A DNA stretch of 64,000 bases from Actinocorallia herbida. GTDB taxonomy: Bacteria > Actinomycetota > Actinomycetes > Streptosporangiales > Streptosporangiaceae. Below, piece after piece: positions 33,305 through 41,253 of this stretch. The position numbers and the translations under genes are program-made. The stretch lies in NCBI RefSeq assembly GCF_003751225.1, contig NZ_RJKE01000001.1, positions 4,960,001-5,024,000 on the forward strand, in the 5' to 3' direction. The first letter of the stretch is position 1; the number at the start of each line of letters is the position of its first letter. Below the pieces are notes generated by a model. That model was not told the DNA's origin. It saw nothing but the letters and a program-made list of their open reading frames with translations, and made no database searches.

Positions 33305-33607
33305 ATGAGCATCGACGGAACCTGGCATCTGACTCTCGACAGCGCCATGGGGCGGCAGGAATTCGACTTCGATCTGAAGGCCGCCGGAGCCGAGCTGATC
33401 GGCACCGGATCCGCCGAGGGGCGCGAGGTCGTCCCGGAGATCATCGCGGGCACGCTGGACGGCGCGCACGCGTCCTGGAAGCTCAAGATCCGCAAGCCGA
33501 TGAAGCTCACCATGACGTTCACCGTCGAGGTCGACGGCGATCACATGACCGGCAAGACCAAGGCCGGGATCTTCGGCAGCTTCCCGGTGCAGGGCCGGCG
33601 GACCTGA
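33305..33607 (+). CDS. Small predicted beta-barrel (calycin-like) protein of unknown function
   Basis: A 100-residue protein with no recognised motif. Its alternating pattern suggests about eight beta strands: GTWHLTLDS, QEFDFDLKAAG, AELIGTGSAEG, GTLDGAHASWKLKI, PMKLTMTFTVEVDGD, HMTGKTKAGIFGSFPVQG. This strand-turn rhythm with an N-terminal GTW recalls small calycin or lipocalin-like barrels. The ATG at 33305 is chosen over an in-frame GTG six bases upstream because GGAG lies at the right distance. Its stop overlaps the SDR start (TGATG), so the two are made together. Some small barrels in polyketide pathways act as pericyclases or spirocyclases; here that is only a hypothesis. Confidence 0.75.
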   Translation: MSIDGTWHLTLDSAMGRQEFDFDLKAAGAELIGTGSAEGREVVPEIIAGTLDGAHASWKLKIRKPMKLTMTFTVEVDGDHMTGKTKAGIFGSFPVQGRRT

Positions 33608-34401
33608 TGGGGCCGGTGACCCGGCCGCGGACCGACCCCGCGGGGCCCTTCGCCGGCGCCACCGCCCTGGTGACGGGCGGCGGTTCCGGGATCGGCCTGG
33701 CGACGGCCCGCATGCTCGCCGCCCGCGGCGCCGCCGTCGCCTGCGTCGACCTGGACCCGTCCGCCGTCGACGGCCCGCTGACCGGGCTGCGGGGCGACAT
33801 CGCCGACGACGGCGTCGCCGAGGTCGTCGCGGAGGCCGCCGAGCTCCTCGGCGGGCTCGACATCCTGGTCAACCATGCCGGGCTGCTGGCCCGCGGCTCC
33901 TTCGAGGGCAACCCGCTGGACGAGTGGCGCAGGGTGTTCGAGGTGAACGTCCTCGGGACGGTCCGGGTGAGCCGGGCGGCGATGCCGTGGCTGCGCGCGT
34001 CCGCCCGGTCGGGCCGGGATCCGGCGATCGTGAACACCTGCTCGATCACCGCGCTGGTCGGGATGCCCGGTGGGGCCGTCTACGGCGCGTCCAAGGGCGC
34101 GGTGTACTCGCTGACCCTGTCGATGGCGGCCGACCTGCTCGACGAAGGCGTACGGGTCAACTGCGTGGCGCCGGGGCCGGTCGACACCCCGTGGGTGCGC
34201 AGGGAACTCGCCGCCGCGCCCGACCCGGAGGCGGCCCTCAAGGCGGTCCACGCGCGGCAGCCCAACGGTCGGCTGATCACCGCGGACGAGGTGGCCGAGG
34301 CGATCTGCCACCTGGCGGGGCCCCTCTCGGCGGCCACGACCGGGACCGTGCACGTCATCGACGGCGGCCTGCTGGGGCTCCGCGTGCCCCAGCGGCCCTA
34401 A
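33607..34401 (+). CDS. Short-chain dehydrogenase/reductase (classical SDR)
   Basis: A 264-residue classical SDR. The cofactor motif is TGGGSGIG (residues 23-30) and Asp48 at the end of beta-2 (CVDLD) favours NAD(H). The active site is Ser146, Tyr159 and Lys163 (YGASK), with the structural motif NHAG (89-92) in place of the usual NNAG. PGPVDTPW and the C-terminal VHVIDGGL are standard. The start overlaps the stop of the preceding small protein. It probably reduces or oxidises a keto or hydroxyl group on the cluster product; substrate unknown. Confidence 0.9.
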   Translation: MGPVTRPRTDPAGPFAGATALVTGGGSGIGLATARMLAARGAAVACVDLDPSAVDGPLTGLRGDIADDGVAEVVAEAAELLGGLDILVNHAGLLARGSFEGNPLDEWRRVFEVNVLGTVRVSRAAMPWLRASARSGRDPAIVNTCSITALVGMPGGAVYGASKGAVYSLTLSMAADLLDEGVRVNCVAPGPVDTPWVRRELAAAPDPEAALKAVHARQPNGRLITADEVAEAICHLAGPLSAATTGTVHVIDGGLLGLRVPQRP

Positions 34402-34406
34402 CTGGA

Positions 34407-34441
34407 TTGACATTCTGACATCCTGACGTCAGAGTGTCAGC
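34407..34441 (+). promoter_or_regulatory. TetR promoter with overlapping palindromic operator; leaderless-type
   Basis: TTGACA (34407-34412) is followed after 17 bases by CAGAGT (34430-34435), placing transcription start at or next to the ATG at 34442. Across it lies a 26-base near-perfect palindrome (34415-34440) with outer arms CTGACA and TGTCAG around the core CTGACGTCAG; only two pairs mismatch. An operator covering the promoter of a tetR gene strongly suggests autorepression. Confidence 0.6.
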
Positions 34442-35044
34442 ATGACAACGAGGAGGACGCCCGAGGATCGGCGTGACGAGATCCTCACCGCGGCCATGAG
34501 CGTCTTCGGCCGCTACGGCTACCGCAGGACCTCCATGGAGCTGATCGCGAAGGCCGCGGGGATCTCGCGTCCTGCGCTGTACCAGCACTTCAGTGGACGC
34601 GAGGACGTCTTCCGCGCGATGGGGACCCGGATGCTCGACGGGGTGCTGAGCACCGCGCGGGACGCCGCGAGCGCGCCCGGCTCCCTGGTCGACAGGCTGT
34701 ACGCGGCCCTGTCGGTCAAGCTCGAACTCGTGCTGGGCTCGGTCGACGCCGAGCACCGGGGCGAGCTGCTCAATGAGGCCGGCACCGTCGCGGCGGACCT
34801 GCTGGTCTCCTTCAAGAAGAAGTTCGCGGACCTGATCGAGGATCTGCTCGCGGCATCGTCCGGTGAGCTCTCCCTCGGGACGGTCATCTCGGCGCGCGAC
34901 TGCGCAGAACTCCTGCTCGACACCGTCGTCGGCATCAGCCAGGCCGATGCCCCGCCCGAGTCGCTGCACCGCAGGCTGCACCAGATGGTGGAGCTGACGG
35001 TGCTCGGACTGAGTCCCGGACCGATGGCGACGACGGCACCCTGA
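34442..35044 (+). CDS. TetR-family repressor
   Basis: A 200-residue TetR regulator. The DNA-binding HTH spans about residues 12-58 (ILTAAMSVFGRYGYRRTSMELIAKAAGISRPALYQHFSGRED), followed by a helical ligand domain with no recognisable signature. It precedes an MFS exporter gene by 35 bases and is probably co-transcribed with it, the usual arrangement for ligand-responsive self-resistance. A 26-base palindrome overlaps its own promoter. Confidence 0.92.
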   Translation: MTTRRTPEDRRDEILTAAMSVFGRYGYRRTSMELIAKAAGISRPALYQHFSGREDVFRAMGTRMLDGVLSTARDAASAPGSLVDRLYAALSVKLELVLGSVDAEHRGELLNEAGTVAADLLVSFKKKFADLIEDLLAASSGELSLGTVISARDCAELLLDTVVGISQADAPPESLHRRLHQMVELTVLGLSPGPMATTAP

Positions 35045-35079
35045 ACCCGGCGCTTCCCCTGTCTAGGAGACCCCACGCC

Positions 35080-36636
35080 ATGGATGCCGCTCGAATTCAC
35101 AGCCGACGCTGGCTGATCCTCTCCGTTCTGAGTCTCTGCCTGGTGATCAGCGGCCTCGACGCGCTGGTCATCGCGATGGCGGTGCCCAAGATCCAGATGG
35201 ATCTCGGCGCCACCGTCGGCGAGATGCAGTGGTCGGTCGACGCCTACACGCTGGCGTTCGGCGGGCTGCTCCTGCTCGCCGGAACGCTCGGCGACCGCTA
35301 CGGCCACAAGCTCATGCTGGTCGGCGGGCTCGTCCTCATCCTCGCCTTCTCCGTCGCCGCGGCGTTCGCCGGAGGCCCCGGCACGCTCATCGCGTTCCGG
35401 GCGGGCATGGGGATCGGCTCGGCGATGGTCATGCCCGCCACCCTCGCGATCATCAAGCACGTCTTCCCGCCCGAGGAGCAGGCCAAGGCGATCGGCGTGT
35501 GGTCGGGCGCCGCCGGCATCGGCATCCCGCTCGGCCCGGTGGTCGGCGGCCTGCTGCTCGACCACTACTGGTGGGGCTCGATCTTCCTGATCAACATCCC
35601 GGTCGTCGCGATCGCGCTGCTGGGCGCCGTCCTGCTCATCCCCAGCTGGCGTTCGGCGAAGGTCATCAAGCTGGACCTCGTCGGCGCTTTCCTGTCGGTC
35701 GCCGGCCTGGTGACGCTCGTCTACGGCCTCATCGAGGCGTCCTCGCGCGGCTGGGGCAGCGGGGCCACGCTGGCCTCCCTGCTCGGCGGAGCCGTGCTCC
35801 TCGGCGCCTTCATCACCTGGGAGGCCCGGTCGGCGAACCCGATGCTGCCGCTGTCGCTGTTCGCGAACCGGCGGTTCAGCGGATCCGCCGCCGCCCTGGC
35901 CTGCCAGGCGTTCGCGCTCTTCGGCAGCCTCTTCGTGCTCACCCAGTACTTCCAGATCGCCAGGGCCCACGACCCGCTCGCCTCGGGCGTGCGCATCCTG
36001 GCCATCTGCACGCTGATCATCTCCTCGCCGCTGGCGCCGAGCCTCGTGAAGATCATCGGTGACAAGCTCACCATCATCGTCGGGATGGTGCTCATCGGGG
36101 TCGGCGCGTTCGCGCTGTCGACCGCCGCCGTCGACGCCGAGACGACGGTCCTCATCAGCCTCGCCGTCATGGGCTTCGGCATCGGCCTGTCGATCCCGCC
36201 GTCGGTCGACGGCATCCTCGCGAACGCTCCCGACCACCAGGCCGGCACCGCGTCCGCGGTCAACGACACCGCGCTCCAGGTCGGCGGCGCGATCGGCGTG
36301 GCGGTCCTCGGCACGGCCATGACCTCGGCCTACCAGAACGCGCTGCCGTCCCTCGACGGGCTGAGCGAGGCCGACCGGTCCGCCGTCCAGGACTCGCTCG
36401 GCAGCGCCCTCGCCGCCACCGCGCGGCTCGGCGGCGACGCGGCACGGATCGCCGCCGAGGCCACCGAGGCCTTCGGCTCCGGCCTCCAGGCCGCGGCGAT
36501 CACCAGCGGGTGCGTCGCGCTCGTGGGCGCCGCGGTCACGGCCTTCCTCATGCCGCGCGGCCTGAAGGAGCCCGCCAAGCCCCACGCCGCCCCCGACCCC
36601 GTCCCGCAGGAGAAGCCACTGGGCGTCACCGACTAG
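35080..36636 (+). CDS. MFS drug exporter, DHA2 (14-TM) type
   Basis: A 518-residue hydrophobic protein of the length and pattern of 14-helix DHA2 drug:H+ antiporters. The first helix holds LILSVLSLCLVISGLDALVIAMA, followed by VDAYTLAFGGLLLLAGTLGDRYGHK (motif A between TM2 and TM3) and GAAGIGIPLGPVVGG (motif C, the antiporter signature). A TAGGAG ribosome site precedes the ATG. It follows the TetR gene and ends at a strong hairpin. Likely exporter of, and self-resistance determinant for, the cluster product. Confidence 0.92.
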   Translation: MDAARIHSRRWLILSVLSLCLVISGLDALVIAMAVPKIQMDLGATVGEMQWSVDAYTLAFGGLLLLAGTLGDRYGHKLMLVGGLVLILAFSVAAAFAGGPGTLIAFRAGMGIGSAMVMPATLAIIKHVFPPEEQAKAIGVWSGAAGIGIPLGPVVGGLLLDHYWWGSIFLINIPVVAIALLGAVLLIPSWRSAKVIKLDLVGAFLSVAGLVTLVYGLIEASSRGWGSGATLASLLGGAVLLGAFITWEARSANPMLPLSLFANRRFSGSAAALACQAFALFGSLFVLTQYFQIARAHDPLASGVRILAICTLIISSPLAPSLVKIIGDKLTIIVGMVLIGVGAFALSTAAVDAETTVLISLAVMGFGIGLSIPPSVDGILANAPDHQAGTASAVNDTALQVGGAIGVAVLGTAMTSAYQNALPSLDGLSEADRSAVQDSLGSALAATARLGGDAARIAAEATEAFGSGLQAAAITSGCVALVGAAVTAFLMPRGLKEPAKPHAAPDPVPQEKPLGVTD

Positions 36637-36646
36637 CACCGACCGC

Positions 36647-36684
36647 CTTCGGCCGGACCACCCCTGCGGGCGGTCCGGCCGAAG
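36647..36684 (+). terminator. Rho-independent terminator after the MFS gene
   Basis: Thirteen-base arms (CTTCGGCCGGACC and its complement) enclose a 12-base loop, followed by TGCTTTT. The hairpin begins 11 bases past the MFS stop and should end the tetR-MFS transcript. Confidence 0.75.
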
Positions 36685-36747
36685 TGCTTTTCGGCCACGC
36701 GCCCACCCCGCAACCCCTACCGCACGGGCCGCGGGAGGGTCCTGGAA

Positions 36748-36793
36748 TAGGGGCCCGGTTAGGGGTCATGGCCCGGACCGCAGCCATTATTGT
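36748..36793 (+). promoter_or_regulatory. Promoter of luciferase-like gene with paired TAGGGG boxes
   Basis: TAGGGG at 36748-36753 and TAGGGGTC at 36760-36767 lie 22 bases before TATTGT (36788-36793), a reasonable -10; the -35 position has no good match, as expected for an activator-dependent promoter. An inverted copy, AACCCCTA, lies at 36712-36719. The layout resembles the 33201-33247 promoter. Confidence 0.4.
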
Positions 36794-36862
36794 GCGATTC
36801 GGCCGAGGACATGAACGGCACCGCCATTCGCCATCATGATTGTGCTGACAGGGAGTGCTCCC

Positions 36863-37897
36863 GTGGATTTCAGTCTGTTCTACTTCGCCGACACCGGTAT
36901 CGCGGCACAGCACAGATACCAACTCCTGATCGAGGGCGCCAAGTTCGCCGACACCCACGGTTTCTCCGCGGTGTGGACCCCGGAACGCCATTTCCATTCC
37001 TTCGGCGGCCTCTATCCCAATCCATCGGTGACCTCCGCCGCCGTCGCCGCCGTCACCGAGCGCGTCGGCGTCCGGGCGGGCAGCGTGGTCGCGCCGCTGC
37101 ACCATCCCGTCCGGATCGCCGAGGAGTGGTCGGTCGTGGACAACCTCTCCGGAGGCCGCGCCGGGATCGCCTTCGCCTCCGGCTGGAACGCGGTGGACTT
37201 CGCGCTGCGGCCGGAGAACTTCAGCGACAGCAAGCGCGTGCTCGGCGAGACCGTCGAGGCGGTCCGGCGGCTGTGGCGCCAGGAGGAACTCGAGTTCGTC
37301 GACGGCGCGGGCGGCACCTCCGCGGTGCGGATCTTCCCGCCGCCCATCCAGCCCGAACTCCCGGTCTGGCTGACCAGCGCGGGCTCGATCGAGACCTTCC
37401 GCAAAGCCGGCGAGCTGGGCGTCGGCGTCCTCACCCACCTGCTCGGCCAGGACCTCGACGACCTGGCCGGCAAGATCGGGGTCTATCGGGAGACCCACGC
37501 CGAGCACCACGGCGGGCCCGGCCACGTCGCGCTCATGCTGCACACCTACATCGGGACCGACCGGGACGAGGTCAGGGAGCTGGTCCGCGCTCCTTTCAGC
37601 ACCTACCTCCGCAGTTCCCTCGGCCTGTTCAAGCGGGCCATCGGCGCGGACATGCCCGGAATCGACCTGGAGCGGCTGACCCCGGCCGACCTCGATTTCC
37701 TCGTGGCCCGCGCCTTCGACCGCTATTTCGACACCGGCGGCCTGTTCGGCACCGTGTCGGATGCGCTGAAGACGGTCAAGACGCTCAAGGACATCGGCGT
37801 CGACGATCTCGCCTGCCTCGTCGACTTCGGCATCGACACCGAGACCGCGCTGGACGGGCTCGGCCGCCTCGATGAGGTGCGGCGAATCCAGCACTGA
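36863..37897 (+). CDS. LLM-class (luciferase-like) flavin-dependent monooxygenase, MupA/Atu3671 type
   Basis: A 344-residue TIM-barrel flavoprotein of the bacterial luciferase superfamily. The N-terminus VDFSLFYFADT is characteristic of the MupA/Atu3671 group found in PKS and NRPS clusters. Further features are FSAVWTPERHFHSFGGLYPNPSV, VAPLHHPVRIAEEWSVVDNLSGGR and FASGWN. The GTG at 36863 is preferred over an ATG 27 bases upstream because AGGGAG lies 7 bases before it and family members begin at this point. These enzymes use reduced FMN and O2 for hydroxylation or Baeyer-Villiger-type oxidation. Its exact step is unknown; tailoring of the acyl tetramate or its glycine carbon is possible. Confidence 0.88.
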   Translation: MDFSLFYFADTGIAAQHRYQLLIEGAKFADTHGFSAVWTPERHFHSFGGLYPNPSVTSAAVAAVTERVGVRAGSVVAPLHHPVRIAEEWSVVDNLSGGRAGIAFASGWNAVDFALRPENFSDSKRVLGETVEAVRRLWRQEELEFVDGAGGTSAVRIFPPPIQPELPVWLTSAGSIETFRKAGELGVGVLTHLLGQDLDDLAGKIGVYRETHAEHHGGPGHVALMLHTYIGTDRDEVRELVRAPFSTYLRSSLGLFKRAIGADMPGIDLERLTPADLDFLVARAFDRYFDTGGLFGTVSDALKTVKTLKDIGVDDLACLVDFGIDTETALDGLGRLDEVRRIQH

Positions 37898-38072
37898 TCT
37901 TGGTCGGCCGAACAGTGTAGCCGGGCCGAAACTCGGCCGGTCACGCGGGTATAAAGCAATCGTGACCTTGCTTCTTGCCCGGTGCGCCGAACGGATGAGA
38001 GAGTCGGATCGGTCCCGGGAACCATCGCACAATCCATCCATTGCCTAGCGCCTCTGGGGTGTGCGTGTCACG

Positions 38073-40808
38073 ATGGAACGCATAGCTGAGTTCGAGATCC
38101 TCTCCTCGCTTCTGTCCGATGTCCTCCAAGGGAAAGGAGGCGCGGCCCTCGTTACCGGTCTCGTCGGTTATGGCAGAACCAGTTTGCTGCGGTCTCTCGG
38201 CAACGAAGCCGTGGCCCGTGGCGCCATTTTCCTCAGTGCGACCGCGCCCCGCGCCGACGACGACGCCGTCGAGCTTTTCGGCCAACTCCTGCTGCATCCG
38301 CGGATTCCGTCGTCGACGGTCGGCAACCTGTCCGAACTCTGGGGCGACAGGGCCCGCCCACCGTCCGCCGCCCAGCTGTACCGGGTGTGGCGGCCGGTCC
38401 AGGAGTTCGCCGAGCGGACCCCCGTGGTCATCGGCATCGACGACGCCCACCACGCCGGCACCGATGTGCTGCGGGCCTTGCTGTACCTCACGCGGCGGCT
38501 GGAGACGGTGCCGATCCTCGTCGTGGTGACGCTGTCGTCCTGCCCGCTCGACGAGCGTCCCCAGTTCGCCGCCGAGATGAGCAGCCAGCCGCACGTCCGG
38601 CACGTCCGGCTCGACCCGCTGCCGCCGACGGCGGTGGCCGCCGCGATCCGGCGCGATCTCGGCCCCGCCGCGGCGGAGTCCGACCACAGCAGCTTCCTCC
38701 GGCTCAGCGCCGGCAACCCGCTGCTGCTGTCCGCGCTGATCGCCGACGCCCGCGACCACCGGCCCCCGGCCGAGGCGGCGGTGGCGGGAGGCCACTACGT
38801 ACGCGCGGTGTGGCGCTTCCTGCACCGCAGCGACCCGGTGATCACCCAGCTCGCGCAGGCCATCGCGGTCCTCGACGGGGAGGCCACGCCCGGCCTGCTC
38901 GCCGAGATCCTCGCCATGGACCCGACCGTCGCCGCCCAAGGGCTGCACGCCCTTGAGGCGTCCGGCCTGCTCTGCGGCCAGACGTTCCGGGCCGCGGCCG
39001 CCCGCGACAGCATCCGGTCCAAGATCCCCGCCAAACGCCAGGCCGAACTGCTGCGGCGCGCGGCGGCCGTCCTGCGGGACGACGGGGAACCACCGATCCG
39101 CCTCGCCAGGCTGCTGGCGGAGGCGGGCGACGTCGACGAGCCGTGGATGGTCGACGTCCTGCGGGACGCCGCCGACCAGGAGGAGCGCAGCGGGGACTTC
39201 CCGCGCGCCGTCCGCTACCTGCGGCTGGCCCGCCACGCCTCGGTGCGGGGCGGGCCGGAGCACGCCCAGATCACCTCGGATCTGGCCGCCGCGGAATGGC
39301 AGATCGACCCGCTCTCGGTCGTCCGCCTCCTGCCCGACCTCGACACCGCGGCCCGGGAGGGCAGGCTCAACGCCTCCCAGGCCGAGAACCTCGTCACCTA
39401 TCTGCTCTGGCACGGGCAGCGGGAGAACGCCGAGGCGCTCCTGACGGGCGGCACCGCCATCGCCGCCCCGGACGGCTGGGCGGAGCGCTTCCGCTCCTGG
39501 CTCTACCCGTCGCTGATCCCGGAGATCCTTCCGGCGGACGGCGACCGTTCGGTCGAGGACGCGGTGATCCCCGGCATCGAGATCGACGACGACATGCTCA
39601 TCGCGGCCGAGCAGGCACTGCTGAAGACCCGGCTCGACGACTCCGCCCTGGTCCCGGCCCTGAACGCCCTCGCCGTCCTCGTCTACACCGAGCGCTTGGA
39701 ACGTGCCGGAACCTGGATCGACATCCTGCTGCGGGCCGCCGACCGGCGCGGCTCGGTGACGTGGCAGGCGCTGCTGTCCACGGCGCTGTCCATCATCGAC
39801 CTGCGCCGCGGCGACCTGTGCTCCGCCGACGCAGACGCGCGGCGGGCGCTGTCCCTGCTGTCCAACCGGAGCTGGGGGATGGCGATCGGACTTCCGCTGT
39901 CGAGCGCGATGAACGCCCTGACCGACCGGTGCCGCCACGACGAGACGGAGGCGCTGCTCGCGGTCCCGCTGCCCGACGGCATGTTCCAGACCCTGCCGGG
40001 CCTCTACTACATGCACGCGCGGGCGCGTCACCACACCGCGATCGGGCACCATCCGACGGCGCTCGCCGACTACAACTCCTGCGGTGACCTGATGCGCTCC
40101 TGGGGGATCGACCAGCCGGGACTGATCCCGTGGCGGAGCGGCGCCGCGCTGGCCGGGCTGCAGCTCGGCCGCACCGCCTACGCCCGGTCGCTGCTGGCCG
40201 AGGAGCTGGAGCTGACCGAGCCCTGGGACCTGCGGACCCGCGGCGGGACGCTGGGCGTGCTGGCCCTGCTCATGGACGGCGCCGACCGGATCAAGGTGCT
40301 CACCGAGGCGGCGGCGGCGCTCGAGCAGACCTCCGACCTCGTCGGGCTGGCGCACGTCCTCACCGAGCTCAGCAGATCCCTGCAGGCGGTGGACGAGCCG
40401 ACCGCCGCGCAGGCCACCTGGCAGCGGGCGAGCGCGCTGATCGCCAGAACCGGGATGGAGTCCCCGTTCGAGGGCCCGGCCCCGGCGCAGTCCCCGACCG
40501 AGCCCGGCCCCTCGGCGACGGAGTTGAGCGACGCCGAGCAGCGGGTGGCCTCGCTGGCCGCGGCGGGCCTGTCCAACCGGGAGATCGCGACCAGGCTGTT
40601 CATCACGGTCAGCACGGTCGAGCAGCATCTCACCCGGGTCTACCGGAAGCTGAACGTGAGCCGCCGCCCGCACCTCGCCAAGGCCCTCGGCGGCCTGGCC
40701 TTACCGGGCCGACGTGCACGACCCGCGGGGGCGTCGGCGCCTACTCGGCGCCCCCGGGCAGGCCCGCCCGCCCGAACCCTGCCTCGACGATCTCCCGCCA
40801 CGCCCTGA
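38073..40808 (+). CDS. LAL-type LuxR-family transcriptional regulator with a TTA codon
   Basis: A 911-residue protein of LAL layout: N-terminal P-loop ATPase, a long TPR-like helical middle and a C-terminal LuxR HTH (about residues 817-875: LSDAEQRVASLAAAGLSNRE, then STVEQHLTRVYRKL). Walker A reads GLVGYGRT (29-36), with Arg35 where Lys is normal; Walker B is VVIGIDDAHHA. A TTA leucine codon at 40701-40703 sits just after the HTH, so complete translation may depend on the rare leucyl-tRNA (BldA) known in related actinomycetes. ATG 38073 is preferred; an in-frame GTG lies 12 bases upstream. The last 30 or so residues are Arg/Pro-rich and overlap a convergent small gene. Probably a cluster activator; the TAGGGG boxes are possible targets. 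Confidence 0.9.
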   Translation: MERIAEFEILSSLLSDVLQGKGGAALVTGLVGYGRTSLLRSLGNEAVARGAIFLSATAPRADDDAVELFGQLLLHPRIPSSTVGNLSELWGDRARPPSAAQLYRVWRPVQEFAERTPVVIGIDDAHHAGTDVLRALLYLTRRLETVPILVVVTLSSCPLDERPQFAAEMSSQPHVRHVRLDPLPPTAVAAAIRRDLGPAAAESDHSSFLRLSAGNPLLLSALIADARDHRPPAEAAVAGGHYVRAVWRFLHRSDPVITQLAQAIAVLDGEATPGLLAEILAMDPTVAAQGLHALEASGLLCGQTFRAAAARDSIRSKIPAKRQAELLRRAAAVLRDDGEPPIRLARLLAEAGDVDEPWMVDVLRDAADQEERSGDFPRAVRYLRLARHASVRGGPEHAQITSDLAAAEWQIDPLSVVRLLPDLDTAAREGRLNASQAENLVTYLLWHGQRENAEALLTGGTAIAAPDGWAERFRSWLYPSLIPEILPADGDRSVEDAVIPGIEIDDDMLIAAEQALLKTRLDDSALVPALNALAVLVYTERLERAGTWIDILLRAADRRGSVTWQALLSTALSIIDLRRGDLCSADADARRALSLLSNRSWGMAIGLPLSSAMNALTDRCRHDETEALLAVPLPDGMFQTLPGLYYMHARARHHTAIGHHPTALADYNSCGDLMRSWGIDQPGLIPWRSGAALAGLQLGRTAYARSLLAEELELTEPWDLRTRGGTLGVLALLMDGADRIKVLTEAAAALEQTSDLVGLAHVLTELSRSLQAVDEPTAAQATWQRASALIARTGMESPFEGPAPAQSPTEPGPSATELSDAEQRVASLAAAGLSNREIATRLFITVSTVEQHLTRVYRKLNVSRRPHLAKALGGLALPGRRARPAGASAPTRRPRAGPPARTLPRRSPATP

Positions 40809-40983
40809 GTTCCCGGTCCGTCAACGCCGCCGCCGCCTGCACATCGGGATGCGACGCCGGCGGATTTCCCGCCTCCGCGTCGGGACTCACGAACGGCACG
40901 TTGACCGCGACCAGCGCGCAGTATCTGCAATGCAGGAGAACGTCGAAGACGACCCTGCCCAGCACCCGAAGAAATGAGCTCAT
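40741..40983 (-). CDS. Small hypothetical protein
   Basis: An 80-residue frame with very high G/C at third codon positions, as in neighbouring real genes, and GGAG a few bases before the ATG. The N-terminal half is hydrophobic with a CRYC pair (FDVLLHCRYCALVAVNVPF); the C-terminal half is helical (DRELRAWREIVEAGFG). It overlaps the 3' end of the LuxR gene by 68 bases in convergent orientation. Function unknown. Confidence 0.5.
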   Translation of the reverse strand: MSSFLRVLGRVVFDVLLHCRYCALVAVNVPFVSPDAEAGNPPASHPDVQAAAALTDRELRAWREIVEAGFGRAGLPGGAE

Positions 40984-41253
40984 CGGCTCCGCCCCGCCAT
41001 CCCAGCGATCATCCCGTCAGATTACCGACACCTCCTAAAGCGCCCCCAAATCCCTGCCGAGGAGCACCATCGCCGGCCATTCCCCAAGAACAGCACACGG
41101 ACAATCCACTATATTTACCTAAATTCCTCCAAGAACCGCCGCACCCGATCGGCATCAGGCCGCCCGCCGGGCGACCGGGACGTCCCGGGCGGGCCCTCGT
41201 GCACCGCCTGACGGGCATGCCCCTCGCCTGCCGGCCGGGGACGTGGCCGGTGA
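40984..41253. other. Intergenic region at the right end of the cluster
   Basis: A 270-base stretch, locally AT-rich (ACTATATTTACCTAAATTCC near 41109), with no convincing gene. It separates the LuxR/small-protein pair from the unrelated GH5 gene and is a reasonable right border for the biosynthetic cluster. Confidence 0.4.

Noticed and set aside
36712-36719. AACCCCTA as an independent leftward promoter element
   Set aside because: No leftward gene starts there; kept only as a possible part of the TAGGGG cluster.
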